Source of the DNA: Pseudoalteromonas xiamenensis
GTDB lineage: Bacteria > Pseudomonadota > Gammaproteobacteria > Enterobacterales > Alteromonadaceae
DNA length: 64,000 bases
Assembly: GCF_030994125.1 (NCBI RefSeq)
Contig: NZ_CP099918.1
Location: 806,001-870,000, forward strand
Direction of reading: 5' to 3'
Of this stretch, positions 9,600 through 18,624 are shown in pieces. Within the stretch, counting starts at the first letter, position 1; every line of letters begins with the position of its first letter. A model generated the notes under the pieces. It was not told the origin of the DNA. It saw only the letters and a list, made by a program, of their open reading frames with translations, and did no database searches. The translations under genes and the position numbers were made by a program.

Positions 9600-10109
9600 T
9601 TAAGTCAATAAATCGACGTGCATCAACAACACTTTTTCCAAATTTGGGTTAATAACGATATTACCCAGTTCCTTGAATCCTAATCTATTCAATAAAGACC
9701 TCGAGCGATGGTTAGAGGGCATCAAAATACCGGCAACCGTCTTTAGTTTTAACGAGTTAGCTGCAAATGAAAGAATTTCCTGGCATGCTTCAAAAGCGTA
9801 ACCTTGTCCTTCAATTTCTTTTAAAAATGCAAAACCTAAATCAGGACACTGCATGCTTGGGCGATGGTAAAATCCCGCAATCCCCACTGCTCGACCTTCT
9901 ATATCCGAAACGATAAAGGGCGAACACAATCCATGCGTCGCGTAAGAGTTAAAAAAGGCGGATTCAATATACTTCTCCGCATCTTCTTTTTGTTTAATAC
10001 CCCTATCACCAATAAATCGCAAAAAGCCCTCTTCGTTGAGCAATTTAAATATAAAATCAACGTCATCTATCTGCGCTTTTCGAATTTTGGTTCTAGGGGT
10101 ACTTAACAC
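9600..10109 (-). CDS. GNAT family N-acetyltransferase (RimJ/RimL-like)
   Basis: A 169-aa acetyl-CoA-dependent acetyltransferase of the RimJ/RimL subgroup. It has the opening TKIRKAQIDDVDFIFKLLNE, the central AVGIAGFYHRPS and DLGFAFLKEIEGQGYAFEA (acetyl-CoA pyrophosphate loop), then LKTVAGILMPSNHRSRSLLNRLGF, the typical motif for this subgroup. The start is GTG at 10109 with GGAT 9-12 nt upstream. It begins 10 bp after the stop of the M16 protease gene and is probably co-transcribed with it. The substrate is unknown. Confidence 0.85.
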   Translation of the reverse strand: MLSTPRTKIRKAQIDDVDFIFKLLNEEGFLRFIGDRGIKQKEDAEKYIESAFFNSYATHGLCSPFIVSDIEGRAVGIAGFYHRPSMQCPDLGFAFLKEIEGQGYAFEACQEILSFAANSLKLKTVAGILMPSNHRSRSLLNRLGFKELGNIVINPNLEKVLLMHVDLLT

Positions 10110-10119
10110 GGTTTCTATC

Positions 10120-13002
10120 CTACAATTGGAACTTCACTTGCTCTTTCATCGCATCAACTGATTCAATTTGTTTTTGACCTTCAAGTTGTGCAAAGGGTTC
10201 TGAGGCAAACTTTTTACCACGAAGTTGTATGTTTAAGCGAGCGGCTTTGTCATTCATTACGGTCTCTTGGTAGTAACGTTTTACGTCATCAATCGTTATC
10301 TGTTCAACTGCAGCAATTAACTTCGCCTTTGAGTCATAGTTGTAATTTTCTTTATACCAGTCACGAATAAATGGAGACACTTCATCACTTAAATTTTTGG
10401 CTGGTTCTTTTAATGAAACTAACACTGCATTCTTGAGTTTCGAGAATGTTTCTGAGTCTAACGTCGCCAACTCCTGCGCATACTCGTGTTTGTATTCGTC
10501 AAAGCGCTTTTGCATGTCTGCAACATTTTTGACCGGCGTTTGAATGTAAAACGCAAGACCTGAGTATTCATTGATTGCGCGTGCAGAAGCACCAACCGCA
10601 TAGGCTAGTTGCTCTTCTGTTCTCAGCTTTTCAAACACCGCCGTACCAATATGACCTTGTAATACAGCCGCAGCCGCTTTTGCTTTGTACCCTGGCGTTG
10701 GGTTCATGAACATGTCTACAATAGCCACATCAGCAACCGTTAAGTCTTCATTCCAAACGAGTACTTGCTCAGATTCAGGCTTCCAATACTTGGCTTTTTG
10801 AAACGCGGTAACGCGCTTCGGCGCAAGCGTTTTGTCTAATAGTTTTGCCATTTGATCGATATCAGCTTGATCGTAATTACCAAAACTGAAAACGCGTGTT
10901 TGATGTTGTTCAAATGTTGACTTTTGAAGCTGTTCAAAGTCTTTGAGGGTGACGTGGTTAAGCGCTTCTAACACAGACTTGTCATCAAAGCTTGAGTTCA
11001 CCACCAGCTCAGAAAGCTTTCCAAACGCCTGATATATCGGAAATTGCTGACCCTGATTAAAAATAGCCTGACGTTGTCTTTCTAGCGCCTGATTAAAACT
11101 CTGCTCATCCACTTTTATCTTGAGTGCTTTTAACGCTTCCTCGAGTAGAACCGATTGCTTATCCGTAAAACCTGATATGTTTAAAGATAGACCATTGCTC
11201 GCAGACAAGGAGAAAGGGACACCCGCTACCGACGCTTCGGTGATGAGCTTACTTTGTTGTAAGTTGTAAAGATCTGCCCAAACGGCAAACAGAATCGCAT
11301 TTTTTTCATTTTGTGTCGCAAGCGGCGTATTGATTGAAATATCCAAAGAGCCTTTTGGCTGATGCGCGAAGTTCTGACTACCCAAATGCCAAATTGTTAA
11401 ACCTGGTTTATCGAACATAATAGCGGGAGTCTGACCGCTATTCGCGAGCGATTCTTTAATATCAAAGCTCTCGGGTAATAATTTGTTTACACTTGGCAAT
11501 TGCAAAGCAAACTGGCTCTTTTCATGCCAAGATTTCACCTCGTCAGGTGAAATAGGTTCGATTCGATATTCGCCATCGTAAAAATGCAGCTTGCTATCAG
11601 TTTCTTCCTGTTTTGACACATACCAGATTCGAACAGACTTATCATTTAAGCTATTTAATACATTGCGAACCGCCTTTGCATCGAATCCCGCATAATGGAA
11701 ACCAGCGTCGATGACATGTTGCAAAGGATATTTCTGCATGCTGTCAGTGAGGTTACTGACGTAATTAAATTCGTCTCCCTTTTCAAGAAAGCGGAATTGG
11801 TTTTGTAACGCTGTTTTAATTTCGTGGAAATATTTACTATCAATGCCTTTGTCTTTAACTAAGTTGATGTAGTTCATCACCGTTGCTACGATTTCCTCGC
11901 GGTGTTTCATACCCTCATCAGTTAATTCAATATTTACCGTCAGCGACCCATAGTTACCATAAAGATCTGGTTCTGTACCTGCAGATAACTGACTAACCCA
12001 CCCTTGTTGCTTGAGGATTTGGGCGGGGCTTCCAGCCATTTCATTGGCAATTAAGTACGTTACGAAATAGTTCGGTTTCGCAGCAAACTGTTCCATATTA
12101 TTGTCGATGGTGAAATCAAGTTTTATCTGTTTTACATCTTCTTTAGGCTTGTAAAAAATCTTCTTCCCAGCCACTTTAGACAAATCTAGCTTCTGCTCTA
12201 CTTTAGGTCGGTCAATGTTTTTATTCTTAATGTCCGAGAAATACTGTTCAGCGAGCTTCTCCATTTCAGCAATGGATTTGTTTGAAATCATTGCGACTTT
12301 CATGATGTTTGACGAATAATATTTATCGTAAAAGTTAACCATTTCGGTGTGCAGTTTGCTCGTGTCTTTATCACCTAGCGTTTCTAAGTTTCCGATCAAG
12401 AATCGATTTGCCGGATGGTCGCCCATCATGTTGCGAGCCAGTTTATACTGCCCAAAAAAGTCCATTTCGCGGCGCATCGACCATTCGGCGTTTACGGCGT
12501 GCTTTTCTTTATCAGAATATTCGGGATATAGCTTAGGAGCTTTAAAAAAGTCAGAGAAGCGGTCGAGCGCTTCGCCATACGCGTCGTTATTTACTTTGAA
12601 CATGTAATTAGTAATGTCCAACCACGTATATGCATTTTGGTCTCCGCCATTTTTAGTCATGAATTCTGAATAGCCTTTGGTATCAGGATATTTCTCAGTC
12701 CCCAAAAACAGCATGTGCTCGAGATAATGCGCTAGACCCTGTTGCGACATTGGGTCATGTAAAAGCCCAACCCCAACGCTTAACGCTGCAGCGGATTTTT
12801 CCGCACTAGGATCAGATACTAAGATAACGTCGATGCCATTAGTGAGCGTTAATGTTTTGTATTGGCGCGTATCGTTAGGACTGACCACGAGTGGAGCTAA
12901 TGCCAGCGCAGAATCGGTGCTTGAATAAACTTGAGATGGTGTTGAATTACAGCCTGATAAAATTGCAATACTGAGAAGCGTAAGGGGAAATAGTTTTTTC
13001 AT
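10120..13002 (-). CDS. pitrilysin-like M16 zinc metallopeptidase, lipoprotein
   Basis: A 960-aa peptidase of the insulinase/protease III type, close in length to E. coli protease III. The N-terminus MKKLFPLTLLSIAILSGC ends in a lipobox, so the mature protein is a lipoprotein in the cell envelope. The inverted zinc motif HYLEH is at residues 92-96 with the downstream glutamate segment around HAVNAEWSMRREMDF. Four M16 domains follow: the active N-terminal domain, the R/Y substrate-binding domain and two inactive C-terminal domains. It degrades peptides in the envelope. A GNAT gene follows 10 bp downstream. Confidence 0.92.
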   Translation of the reverse strand: MKKLFPLTLLSIAILSGCNSTPSQVYSSTDSALALAPLVVSPNDTRQYKTLTLTNGIDVILVSDPSAEKSAAALSVGVGLLHDPMSQQGLAHYLEHMLFLGTEKYPDTKGYSEFMTKNGGDQNAYTWLDITNYMFKVNNDAYGEALDRFSDFFKAPKLYPEYSDKEKHAVNAEWSMRREMDFFGQYKLARNMMGDHPANRFLIGNLETLGDKDTSKLHTEMVNFYDKYYSSNIMKVAMISNKSIAEMEKLAEQYFSDIKNKNIDRPKVEQKLDLSKVAGKKIFYKPKEDVKQIKLDFTIDNNMEQFAAKPNYFVTYLIANEMAGSPAQILKQQGWVSQLSAGTEPDLYGNYGSLTVNIELTDEGMKHREEIVATVMNYINLVKDKGIDSKYFHEIKTALQNQFRFLEKGDEFNYVSNLTDSMQKYPLQHVIDAGFHYAGFDAKAVRNVLNSLNDKSVRIWYVSKQEETDSKLHFYDGEYRIEPISPDEVKSWHEKSQFALQLPSVNKLLPESFDIKESLANSGQTPAIMFDKPGLTIWHLGSQNFAHQPKGSLDISINTPLATQNEKNAILFAVWADLYNLQQSKLITEASVAGVPFSLSASNGLSLNISGFTDKQSVLLEEALKALKIKVDEQSFNQALERQRQAIFNQGQQFPIYQAFGKLSELVVNSSFDDKSVLEALNHVTLKDFEQLQKSTFEQHQTRVFSFGNYDQADIDQMAKLLDKTLAPKRVTAFQKAKYWKPESEQVLVWNEDLTVADVAIVDMFMNPTPGYKAKAAAAVLQGHIGTAVFEKLRTEEQLAYAVGASARAINEYSGLAFYIQTPVKNVADMQKRFDEYKHEYAQELATLDSETFSKLKNAVLVSLKEPAKNLSDEVSPFIRDWYKENYNYDSKAKLIAAVEQITIDDVKRYYQETVMNDKAARLNIQLRGKKFASEPFAQLEGQKQIESVDAMKEQVKFQL

Positions 13003-13156
13003 ATCAATCCATTTTTATAAATTCTTTGCTACAAAGTTTAAGATGCTCTCTTAACTTGTACCTCTTGATTAACACTATCATTATGAAATATGTTGTCATT
13101 TGCAACGACTATAGGTCGTGTGTTTGTAACATTAAGTAAATCGTAGGAGCATGCAA

Positions 13157-13582
13157 ATGCTAGAAAAGTTCTTAATTCTGGCGATTTTTGCCCAAGTTAT
13201 TTTAACTTATGGCATTCTCGTCGTTATGGGTCGTCGACGTTTCTCGGCAGCTAAGCAAAAATTAATACAAAAAGAAGATTTTGCGACAATGCGTTTGGAA
13301 ACTGCACCAGATCATGTAAGGGTTGCAGATCGAAGCTTCATAAACCAATTTGAGATTCCGGTGCTCTTTTACGTTGCCAGTCTTACTGCACTGTCACTAA
13401 ACGCCGTTAGTGTTTGGTTTGTTGCCTTCTCTTGTGTATTTGTCATCACTCGTTTTGCGCATGCCATTATTCATCTTGGAAAAAACACGGTTATTGTCCG
13501 ATACCGCCTTTTTCTTATCAGTTGCTTGATGAACCTCTTACAGTGGCTTTGTTTACTCTTCACCGTTTTTGTAGGCATATAG
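13157..13582 (+). CDS. MAPEG family membrane protein
   Basis: A 141-aa protein with four membrane helices, of the MAPEG superfamily (membrane-associated proteins in eicosanoid and glutathione metabolism). The family pattern is seen in DRSFINQFEIPVLFYVAS and in the final helices after RFAHAIIHLG-KNTVIVRYRLF. Two in-frame ATGs exist at 13151 and 13157; AGGAG at 13145-13149 is 1 nt from the first and 7 nt from the second, so the second is used. Bacterial members are often glutathione-linked, but the role here is unknown. Confidence 0.82.
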   Translation: MLEKFLILAIFAQVILTYGILVVMGRRRFSAAKQKLIQKEDFATMRLETAPDHVRVADRSFINQFEIPVLFYVASLTALSLNAVSVWFVAFSCVFVITRFAHAIIHLGKNTVIVRYRLFLISCLMNLLQWLCLLFTVFVGI

Positions 13583-13669
13583 ACAGCCATATATTCCCAA
13601 AAACAATAAGAACAACATTTTTACAACATATTAATCTTTAATTTGCTTCTTACTTTGATAGGATGTCGC

Positions 13670-13685
13670 TCGAAATTAATTTCGA
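13670..13685. repeat. 16-bp perfect palindrome before the DUF3820 gene
   Basis: TCGAAATT-AATTTCGA, 17 bp before the chosen ATG at 13703. A GATAGG hexamer just upstream could be a -10, which would place the palindrome where a repressor could bind. No known family assigned. Confidence 0.4.
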
Positions 13686-13702
13686 ACAGTCGGAAGCAAA
13701 TT

Positions 13703-13888
13703 ATGGATAGCTCAAAAATCTGTGACTTTGGCCTTTATAAAGGTGAACCCTATACAAGCCTACCTAGTAGCTTTTTAAATTGGATGATAGCGTCCTCTCA
13801 CCCTTTCGCTGACTATGCTTCGCAAGAACTAAACCGTCGTTTAGAAGCGGTTGAAGCGAGCAACCATACAAATCCACAAATTAGCTAA
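13703..13888 (+). CDS. DUF3820 family small protein
   Basis: A 61-aa protein whose core FGLYKGEPYTSLPSSFLNWM is the pattern of the DUF3820 family (F-G-x-Y-K-G and P-x-x-Y/F-L-x-W). Some relatives are called putative quorum-sensing-regulated virulence factor, but the biochemical role is unknown. The frame opens at 13643, but GGAAG 7 nt upstream of the ATG at 13703 and the family start support the shorter protein. It lies between a MAPEG gene and ushA on the same strand. Confidence 0.75.
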   Translation: MDSSKICDFGLYKGEPYTSLPSSFLNWMIASSHPFADYASQELNRRLEAVEASNHTNPQIS

Positions 13889-13957
13889 TTTTTTACTTTT
13901 CAAGCGAGACATTTACTTTAAACTTGGTGGTTACTTTTACGCAATAGTGGGATCAGT

Positions 13958-15547
13958 ATGCGCCGAATTAGCACACTACTTATTTCTCTTTCGCTGGCAT
14001 CATGCGCTCAGCTGAACACATCGAGCGAAGCTCAATACCTAACTGTACTTCATACCAATGATAACCATGGTCGCTTTTGGCAAAACGAACACGGCGAATA
14101 TGGCATGGCTGCAAGAAAAACATTGATAGACAATCTACGAGCAGAAGCAAAAAGCAAAGGCCAAGAAGTCATTCTGCTATCAGGCGGAGACATAAACACC
14201 GGGATTCCAGAATCTGATTTACAATTTGCAGAACCGGATTTTAAGGGCATGAAAATGCTTGGTTATGACGCCATGGCCATCGGTAACCACGAATTTGACA
14301 ACACCCAAGACATTTTAAAACGTCAAATTGAGTGGGCCGAGTTTCCCGTCCTTTCAGCCAATATTATTGATGAAAAAACCGCTAAACCCGCCTATCAGCC
14401 CTATACAATCATTAATAAAGGCCATTTAAAGATTGCGGTTATTGGTTTAACGACTGTCGATACAGCGAAAATTGCAAACCCTGACTATATTGCAGGTTTG
14501 AGATTTGAAGAGCCTGCGACTATTACCGAAAAACTAGCTTCAAGTATCAAAGCGCAATACCAACCAGATGTCACAATCGCCGTGACACACATGGGTCATT
14601 ACCATAACGCGAACTTTGGTATTAACGCACCGGGTGATGTTACGCTTGCGCGTACCTTACCAAAAGGTACATTAGACTTAATTGTAGGTGGGCATTCACA
14701 GGAACCGGTGTGCGTTGACGAAAAAGGCGATGAAGACACTTCATTTGCGCCAGGAAAAGCATGTAAACCAGATAACCAAAATGGTACGTGGATCATGCAA
14801 GCCCATGAATGGGGTAAGTATGTTGGTAAAGCAGAATTTAAAATTCAAGATGGTAAAGTCGAGCTACTAAGCTATGCATTGATCCCAGTGAATTTGAAAG
14901 ATAAAACAGGTAACTTTGTTAATCCTGAAATCAAACCAGACCCTGAAATGCTGTCCTTTTTAACACCTTATCAAGAAAAAGGGGCAAAACAATTAGAGGG
15001 CGCAGTGGGTCATGCCATTGATTTTTTCGATGGCGAACGAAGCACAGTACGTTTTAAACAAAGTCCGCTTGCTGACCTTATAATTGCTGCACAAATGGCC
15101 GCAACTCATGCCGACTTCGGTATTATTAGTGGCGGTGGAATCAGAGCAAGCATCGAAGCTGGTGAAGTGAGCTACAAAGACATTTTAAAAGTACACCCTT
15201 TCAAAAACCGCATCACATACGTGGAATGGACGGGTAAAGAACTCGCCGATTACTTGAACATTATCGCGCGTTACCCACCAGATTCAGGTGCATATTTGCA
15301 GTACCACAACATTACGTTTACGGTAGGCCAAGATACTATTGAAAACATTCAAGTAAATGGTGCGCAAATAAAGCCTGACGGCAAATACCGTATGAGTATC
15401 AATTCATACAATGCTTCAGGTGGTGACGGTTACCCTAGCCTCACAAACAATCCTACTTACGTCGATACATCACGTACTGACGCGGAAGTATTGAAAGAAT
15501 ACTTTCAACATCATAGTCCTGTAGCGACCTCTGCTTTTAGATTTTAA
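13958..15547 (+). CDS. ushA: UshA-like UDP-sugar hydrolase / 5'-nucleotidase
   Basis: A 529-aa enzyme that hydrolyses UDP-sugars and nucleoside 5'-monophosphates outside the cytoplasm, releasing nucleosides and phosphate. The metallophosphatase domain (residues about 25-350) has VLHTNDNHGRFW, GGDINTG, AIGNHEFDN, THMGHY and GGHSQEPVC, all as in E. coli UshA. The C-terminal 5'-nucleotidase domain has GGGIRASIEAG and the substrate-stacking region NASGGDGYP. The signal LISLSLASC ends in a lipobox-like ASC, so it is probably a lipoprotein, unlike the soluble E. coli enzyme. A strong terminator follows. Confidence 0.94.
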   Translation: MRRISTLLISLSLASCAQLNTSSEAQYLTVLHTNDNHGRFWQNEHGEYGMAARKTLIDNLRAEAKSKGQEVILLSGGDINTGIPESDLQFAEPDFKGMKMLGYDAMAIGNHEFDNTQDILKRQIEWAEFPVLSANIIDEKTAKPAYQPYTIINKGHLKIAVIGLTTVDTAKIANPDYIAGLRFEEPATITEKLASSIKAQYQPDVTIAVTHMGHYHNANFGINAPGDVTLARTLPKGTLDLIVGGHSQEPVCVDEKGDEDTSFAPGKACKPDNQNGTWIMQAHEWGKYVGKAEFKIQDGKVELLSYALIPVNLKDKTGNFVNPEIKPDPEMLSFLTPYQEKGAKQLEGAVGHAIDFFDGERSTVRFKQSPLADLIIAAQMAATHADFGIISGGGIRASIEAGEVSYKDILKVHPFKNRITYVEWTGKELADYLNIIARYPPDSGAYLQYHNITFTVGQDTIENIQVNGAQIKPDGKYRMSINSYNASGGDGYPSLTNNPTYVDTSRTDAEVLKEYFQHHSPVATSAFRF

Positions 15548-15562
15548 TCTATCTAGAAAATG

Positions 15563-15597
15563 AAAAAGCCATTGCCCAATTCAGGCAATGGCTTTTT
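15563..15597 (+). terminator. intrinsic terminator after ushA
   Basis: A 14-bp perfect stem AAAAAGCCATTGCC / GGCAATGGCTTTTT with a 7-nt loop and a run of six T. Strong and possibly bidirectional. Confidence 0.92.
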
Positions 15598-15688
15598 TCT
15601 TTTATCTACATCAGCGCGAGTATCGTTTCTCTCGTCAAACGATGCTTCATATATTCTCTAGAACGGCACTTTTATCATCTATTGCTGA

Positions 15689-16618
15689 CTACTTACCGTG
15701 AATTTGAACCGTATCCGCATCAAATGTTTGTAGGTTAAAGCTGTGCAGTTTCGAACGAGAGCCCTCACCGTGCGCTTTTGGCGGATAATATGACGCTTTA
15801 AGATCTGGCAATTCCTCAAACACTTCATCCAATGCAGCACGAATTTCACTCAGTGTTTTTTCCAAGCTGTTACCAAAGTTAGGTCTTTTTCTGATAGTGT
15901 GACCGAGCGCCACTAAGCGATGAAAATACTTATCTGCCAACTCCTGAAACTCCGGAGGCAAGTCTTTATTCGCGTTTAGTATTTTATCTGGGTTCATCGT
16001 ACTGTATTCCAGTAGCGCGAGATAAAAACAGAGCGGTTTATTCGCCAGAGCTACTTTTTTACCCGTATCGAATAACTGCATTGTTTTTTGATAAAGGTCG
16101 ATAATTAACAAAGGCTTTTCTGGCTGCTCTGCTGATTGCAATGCTGTAATTTCGACTCGGTGACGATGTTTTACTTGTTTGCGTTGCCAAATTAAACTTG
16201 CACCGAGACCAATAAGCATGGCGATTGGTAGTCCGTGCCAGGGGAAGGTATTTCTATTAGCAAGGTCTATCTGAATTGTACCAAAAGGTTTCTCAAGTAC
16301 ATGTAAGCCACCACTATGTAACGCGGCTTCCTTTGAAATGGCCGTAATTTGCTTTACCAGCACGGGTGACTTTTGTTCTTTCAGTTTTACATTCAATGCT
16401 TCAATGTAATTTTTTAACTGCCATTCATTTCCTGCATTTTTAAAAAACGGTTGTTCGACGCCTATTGAATCGAAATCGAGTGCGATTCGCAGCTTGATGT
16501 TATCTAGCGCATGCAATTTTGCATCAGAAAGTGCAATGTTGTATGACACTGAAAATACCGTTGCACAGATCAACATCGACAAAACTTGCAGTAACAGTGG
16601 CTTAAATCGCTTAATCAT
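15689..16618 (-). CDS. membrane signalling-type protein of unknown family
   Basis: About 309 aa, not matched to a family I recognise. Layout: an N-terminal membrane helix (LLLQVLSMLICATVFSVSY), a periplasmic segment of about 95 residues, a second helix (GLPIAMLIGLGASLIW), then a cytoplasmic region of about 165 residues. That region has LCFYLALLEYSTMNPDKIL, which looks like part of a winged helix, and a charged helical stretch. GAGG plus an 8-bp overlap with the stop of the upstream binding-protein gene (ATGATTAA) sets the start at 16618. The pair is tightly coupled, suggesting that it passes on a signal from the binding protein (inference). Confidence 0.55.
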   Translation of the reverse strand: MIKRFKPLLLQVLSMLICATVFSVSYNIALSDAKLHALDNIKLRIALDFDSIGVEQPFFKNAGNEWQLKNYIEALNVKLKEQKSPVLVKQITAISKEAALHSGGLHVLEKPFGTIQIDLANRNTFPWHGLPIAMLIGLGASLIWQRKQVKHRHRVEITALQSAEQPEKPLLIIDLYQKTMQLFDTGKKVALANKPLCFYLALLEYSTMNPDKILNANKDLPPEFQELADKYFHRLVALGHTIRKRPNFGNSLEKTLSEIRAALDEVFEELPDLKASYYPPKAHGEGSRSKLHSFNLQTFDADTVQIHGK

Positions 16619-17540
16619 GATGCACATCCTCACCTAGAAAATGAAAAGGCGCACTATCACATTGCCAATAGGTACTTGGTGAGCTGAAATACCCTGACTG
16701 ATTTTCTTGCGCGTCCTTTACAATTTCATTTTGTAAGGCGCATGCCAACGCAGTATTGTTTTCGCTCATCTTAAAATACCATTTTGTACCATCAATATTT
16801 TGTGCAAAGGGCGTAATGTACTGTTCAGTAAAATGCGCTTTGTCCTTCTCTTGCCAATAAGACGATATAATGTCGACATTGCCAGCCATGAGCATTTCTC
16901 TGAGTTCGCTATGGGTATTCCCGTAAACAATATTCATATTATCAACATCTAACCCAAGTGCTTTGAACTGTTGCATAGGTAGGATATGGCCAGAGCGACT
17001 TGTTGGATAGTCAAGTAGCCCAATCCGCTTATCTAAAAGGTAATTTTTAGACAGAATTGGCTTTTCACGTAGAGATATAAGGTATGCACTATACTGTTTG
17101 AAACTGACCAAAGGCTTATAGTTATAGGTTTCTTTGACTTTAAAGGCTGATACCACAACGTCTTTAGCCAAGATGACATCTGCAACGCCTTTGGCAATAA
17201 ATTCAATTTGTTCCGCCATGCTAGAACCAAAATAAACCACAACGCGACCGTACTGCTTTGAAACAACATTATTTTGGCATAACTGGTTAGCAAACCGCTT
17301 TGCCATGCCCTTCACTGGGACGTAACCAATCAGTGCTTGATCGTTTTGGGATAAGCCAGTCTTACAATCAATATAGTTTTGTTCAACTACAGGTATCGCA
17401 AGTGGTTTGTAACTCACAAAAGCTTGCCCACAAATCCATGCTAATGCAGTACAAACAACAATCAGAGCAAAACCTAACCACGTATTTTTCATTGCATTAA
17501 TCAAAGCAAGTATCATTGTACGAAAGAACAGAAAGACCAT
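16611..17540 (-). CDS. membrane-anchored PhnD-like periplasmic binding protein
   Basis: A 309-aa protein with one N-terminal membrane helix (MKNTWLGFALIVVCTALAWI) and a periplasmic domain like the phosphate/phosphonate-binding PhnD family: LIGYVPVKGMAKRFANQLC, VVVYFGSSMAEQIEFIAKGVADVIL, KRIGLLDYPTSRSGHILPMQQF and LREMLMAGNVDIIS. No ABC permease or ATPase is nearby; instead it overlaps a two-helix membrane protein gene. The first start (17540) is kept, although ATGs at codons 9 and 17 are possible and none has a clear ribosome-binding site. The ligand is unknown. Confidence 0.7.
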   Translation of the reverse strand: MVFLFFRTMILALINAMKNTWLGFALIVVCTALAWICGQAFVSYKPLAIPVVEQNYIDCKTGLSQNDQALIGYVPVKGMAKRFANQLCQNNVVSKQYGRVVVYFGSSMAEQIEFIAKGVADVILAKDVVVSAFKVKETYNYKPLVSFKQYSAYLISLREKPILSKNYLLDKRIGLLDYPTSRSGHILPMQQFKALGLDVDNMNIVYGNTHSELREMLMAGNVDIISSYWQEKDKAHFTEQYITPFAQNIDGTKWYFKMSENNTALACALQNEIVKDAQENQSGYFSSPSTYWQCDSAPFHFLGEDVHHD

Positions 17541-17567
17541 TTGAACAACTTTCTTTACTCATTGCAA

Positions 17568-17583
17568 TAGGTAAGTTTACCTA
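17568..17583. promoter_or_regulatory. operator-like palindrome between divergent genes
   Basis: TAGGTAA-GT-TTACCTA, 7-bp perfect arms, between the divergent PhnD-like gene and S1/P1 nuclease gene. Its location suggests a shared regulator; the regulator family is not identified. Confidence 0.45.
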
Positions 17584-17729
17584 ATACATATATCTTGTTG
17601 TTTTAAATACTTTATTAACAGGAAATTATGAATATGAACAAAGCCTGTTTAGCAAAACAAAAAAACAGGACAATTGACCGTACACACACGGGATTATTGC
17701 CAATTTTCGACAGTAACTGGAGAGACAAT

Positions 17730-18584
17730 ATGCGTCGCATTACGCTTGCTACAACATTGCTACTTGGACTTGTAACGAGTCAGGTTCAAGCATGGGGTCA
17801 AAATGGACACCGCATCGTTGGTGAATTAGCAGAGGCTCACTTAACTGAAACAACAAAACAAGCCATTCTTCCTTTATTAGAAGGTGATTCGCTTGCTGAA
17901 GTTTCGACTTGGGCTGATGAAATGCGTTCATCTCCAAATGAATTTTGGCAAAAGAAATCGACAAAGTGGCACTATATTAACGTGTCAGATCCAAAGAACA
18001 TGCAACAACATGTCCACACCGATATTCATAGTAAAGAACAAGTAAAAAACATTCTTGATGGCATTTATTACACAATCAACACGCTAAAGTCTGAAAAGAC
18101 AAGTATTGATGAAAAGCGTTTTGCAATGCGCTTCCTAGTTCACCTTGTCGGTGATAGCCACCAACCTTTCCATGCGGGACGTGCAGACGATCACGGCGGA
18201 AATAAAATTAAAGTTGAATTCTTCGGTAAGAATTCAAACCTACATAGTGTTTGGGATACTGAATTAATCCAGAACGAAAATTTATCTTTCACCGAATTTA
18301 CTCGCTTTATCCAAACAGAGAATAAAGAACTGATTGCAGAGTATCTTGCAAGCACACCGGCTGACTGGCTGATTGAATCAAGCAACATTGCAGAAAGTAT
18401 TTACAACGCGGAACAGACGGAAATGAAGTACCGCTACGTTTTTGACCATATGCCCATTGTCAAAACACGTTTAGTTCAAGGCGGTATCCGCCTTGCGGGT
18501 CTGCTGAACCTAATTTTTGATGGATCGATGCAAGCTAAAGCTAAGTCGCTTTCTAAGCCTCTTGCTTTGGAATCAGCAAATTAA
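17730..18584 (+). CDS. secreted S1/P1-type nuclease
   Basis: A 284-aa zinc-dependent nuclease that cuts single-stranded DNA/RNA and 3'-nucleotides. Signal peptide MRRITLATTLLLGLVTSQVQA precedes WGQNGHRIVGELAEAHL; the new N-terminal Trp is a zinc ligand in this family. Further ligand segments are STWADEM, KWHYINV and HLVGDSHQPFHAGRADDHGGN. The frame is open from 17628, but GGAGAG at about 17720 and the signal peptide favour 17730. It precedes two TonB receptors on the same strand and sits near ushA, fitting a role in using extracellular nucleic acids. Confidence 0.92.
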   Translation: MRRITLATTLLLGLVTSQVQAWGQNGHRIVGELAEAHLTETTKQAILPLLEGDSLAEVSTWADEMRSSPNEFWQKKSTKWHYINVSDPKNMQQHVHTDIHSKEQVKNILDGIYYTINTLKSEKTSIDEKRFAMRFLVHLVGDSHQPFHAGRADDHGGNKIKVEFFGKNSNLHSVWDTELIQNENLSFTEFTRFIQTENKELIAEYLASTPADWLIESSNIAESIYNAEQTEMKYRYVFDHMPIVKTRLVQGGIRLAGLLNLIFDGSMQAKAKSLSKPLALESAN

Positions 18585-18607
18585 TCGTAAATCATAAAAT
18601 ACATCAC

Positions 18608-18622
18608 ACACGGGAAACAACA
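18608..18622 (+). repeat. leader repeat copy 1, before first TonB receptor
   Basis: The 15-mer ACACGGGAAACAACA ends 2 nt before the ATG of the receptor at 18625. The identical 15-mer occurs at 22055-22069 before the second receptor. It contains a GGGA that may serve as the ribosome-binding site. Confidence 0.7.
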
Positions 18623-18624
18623 CA

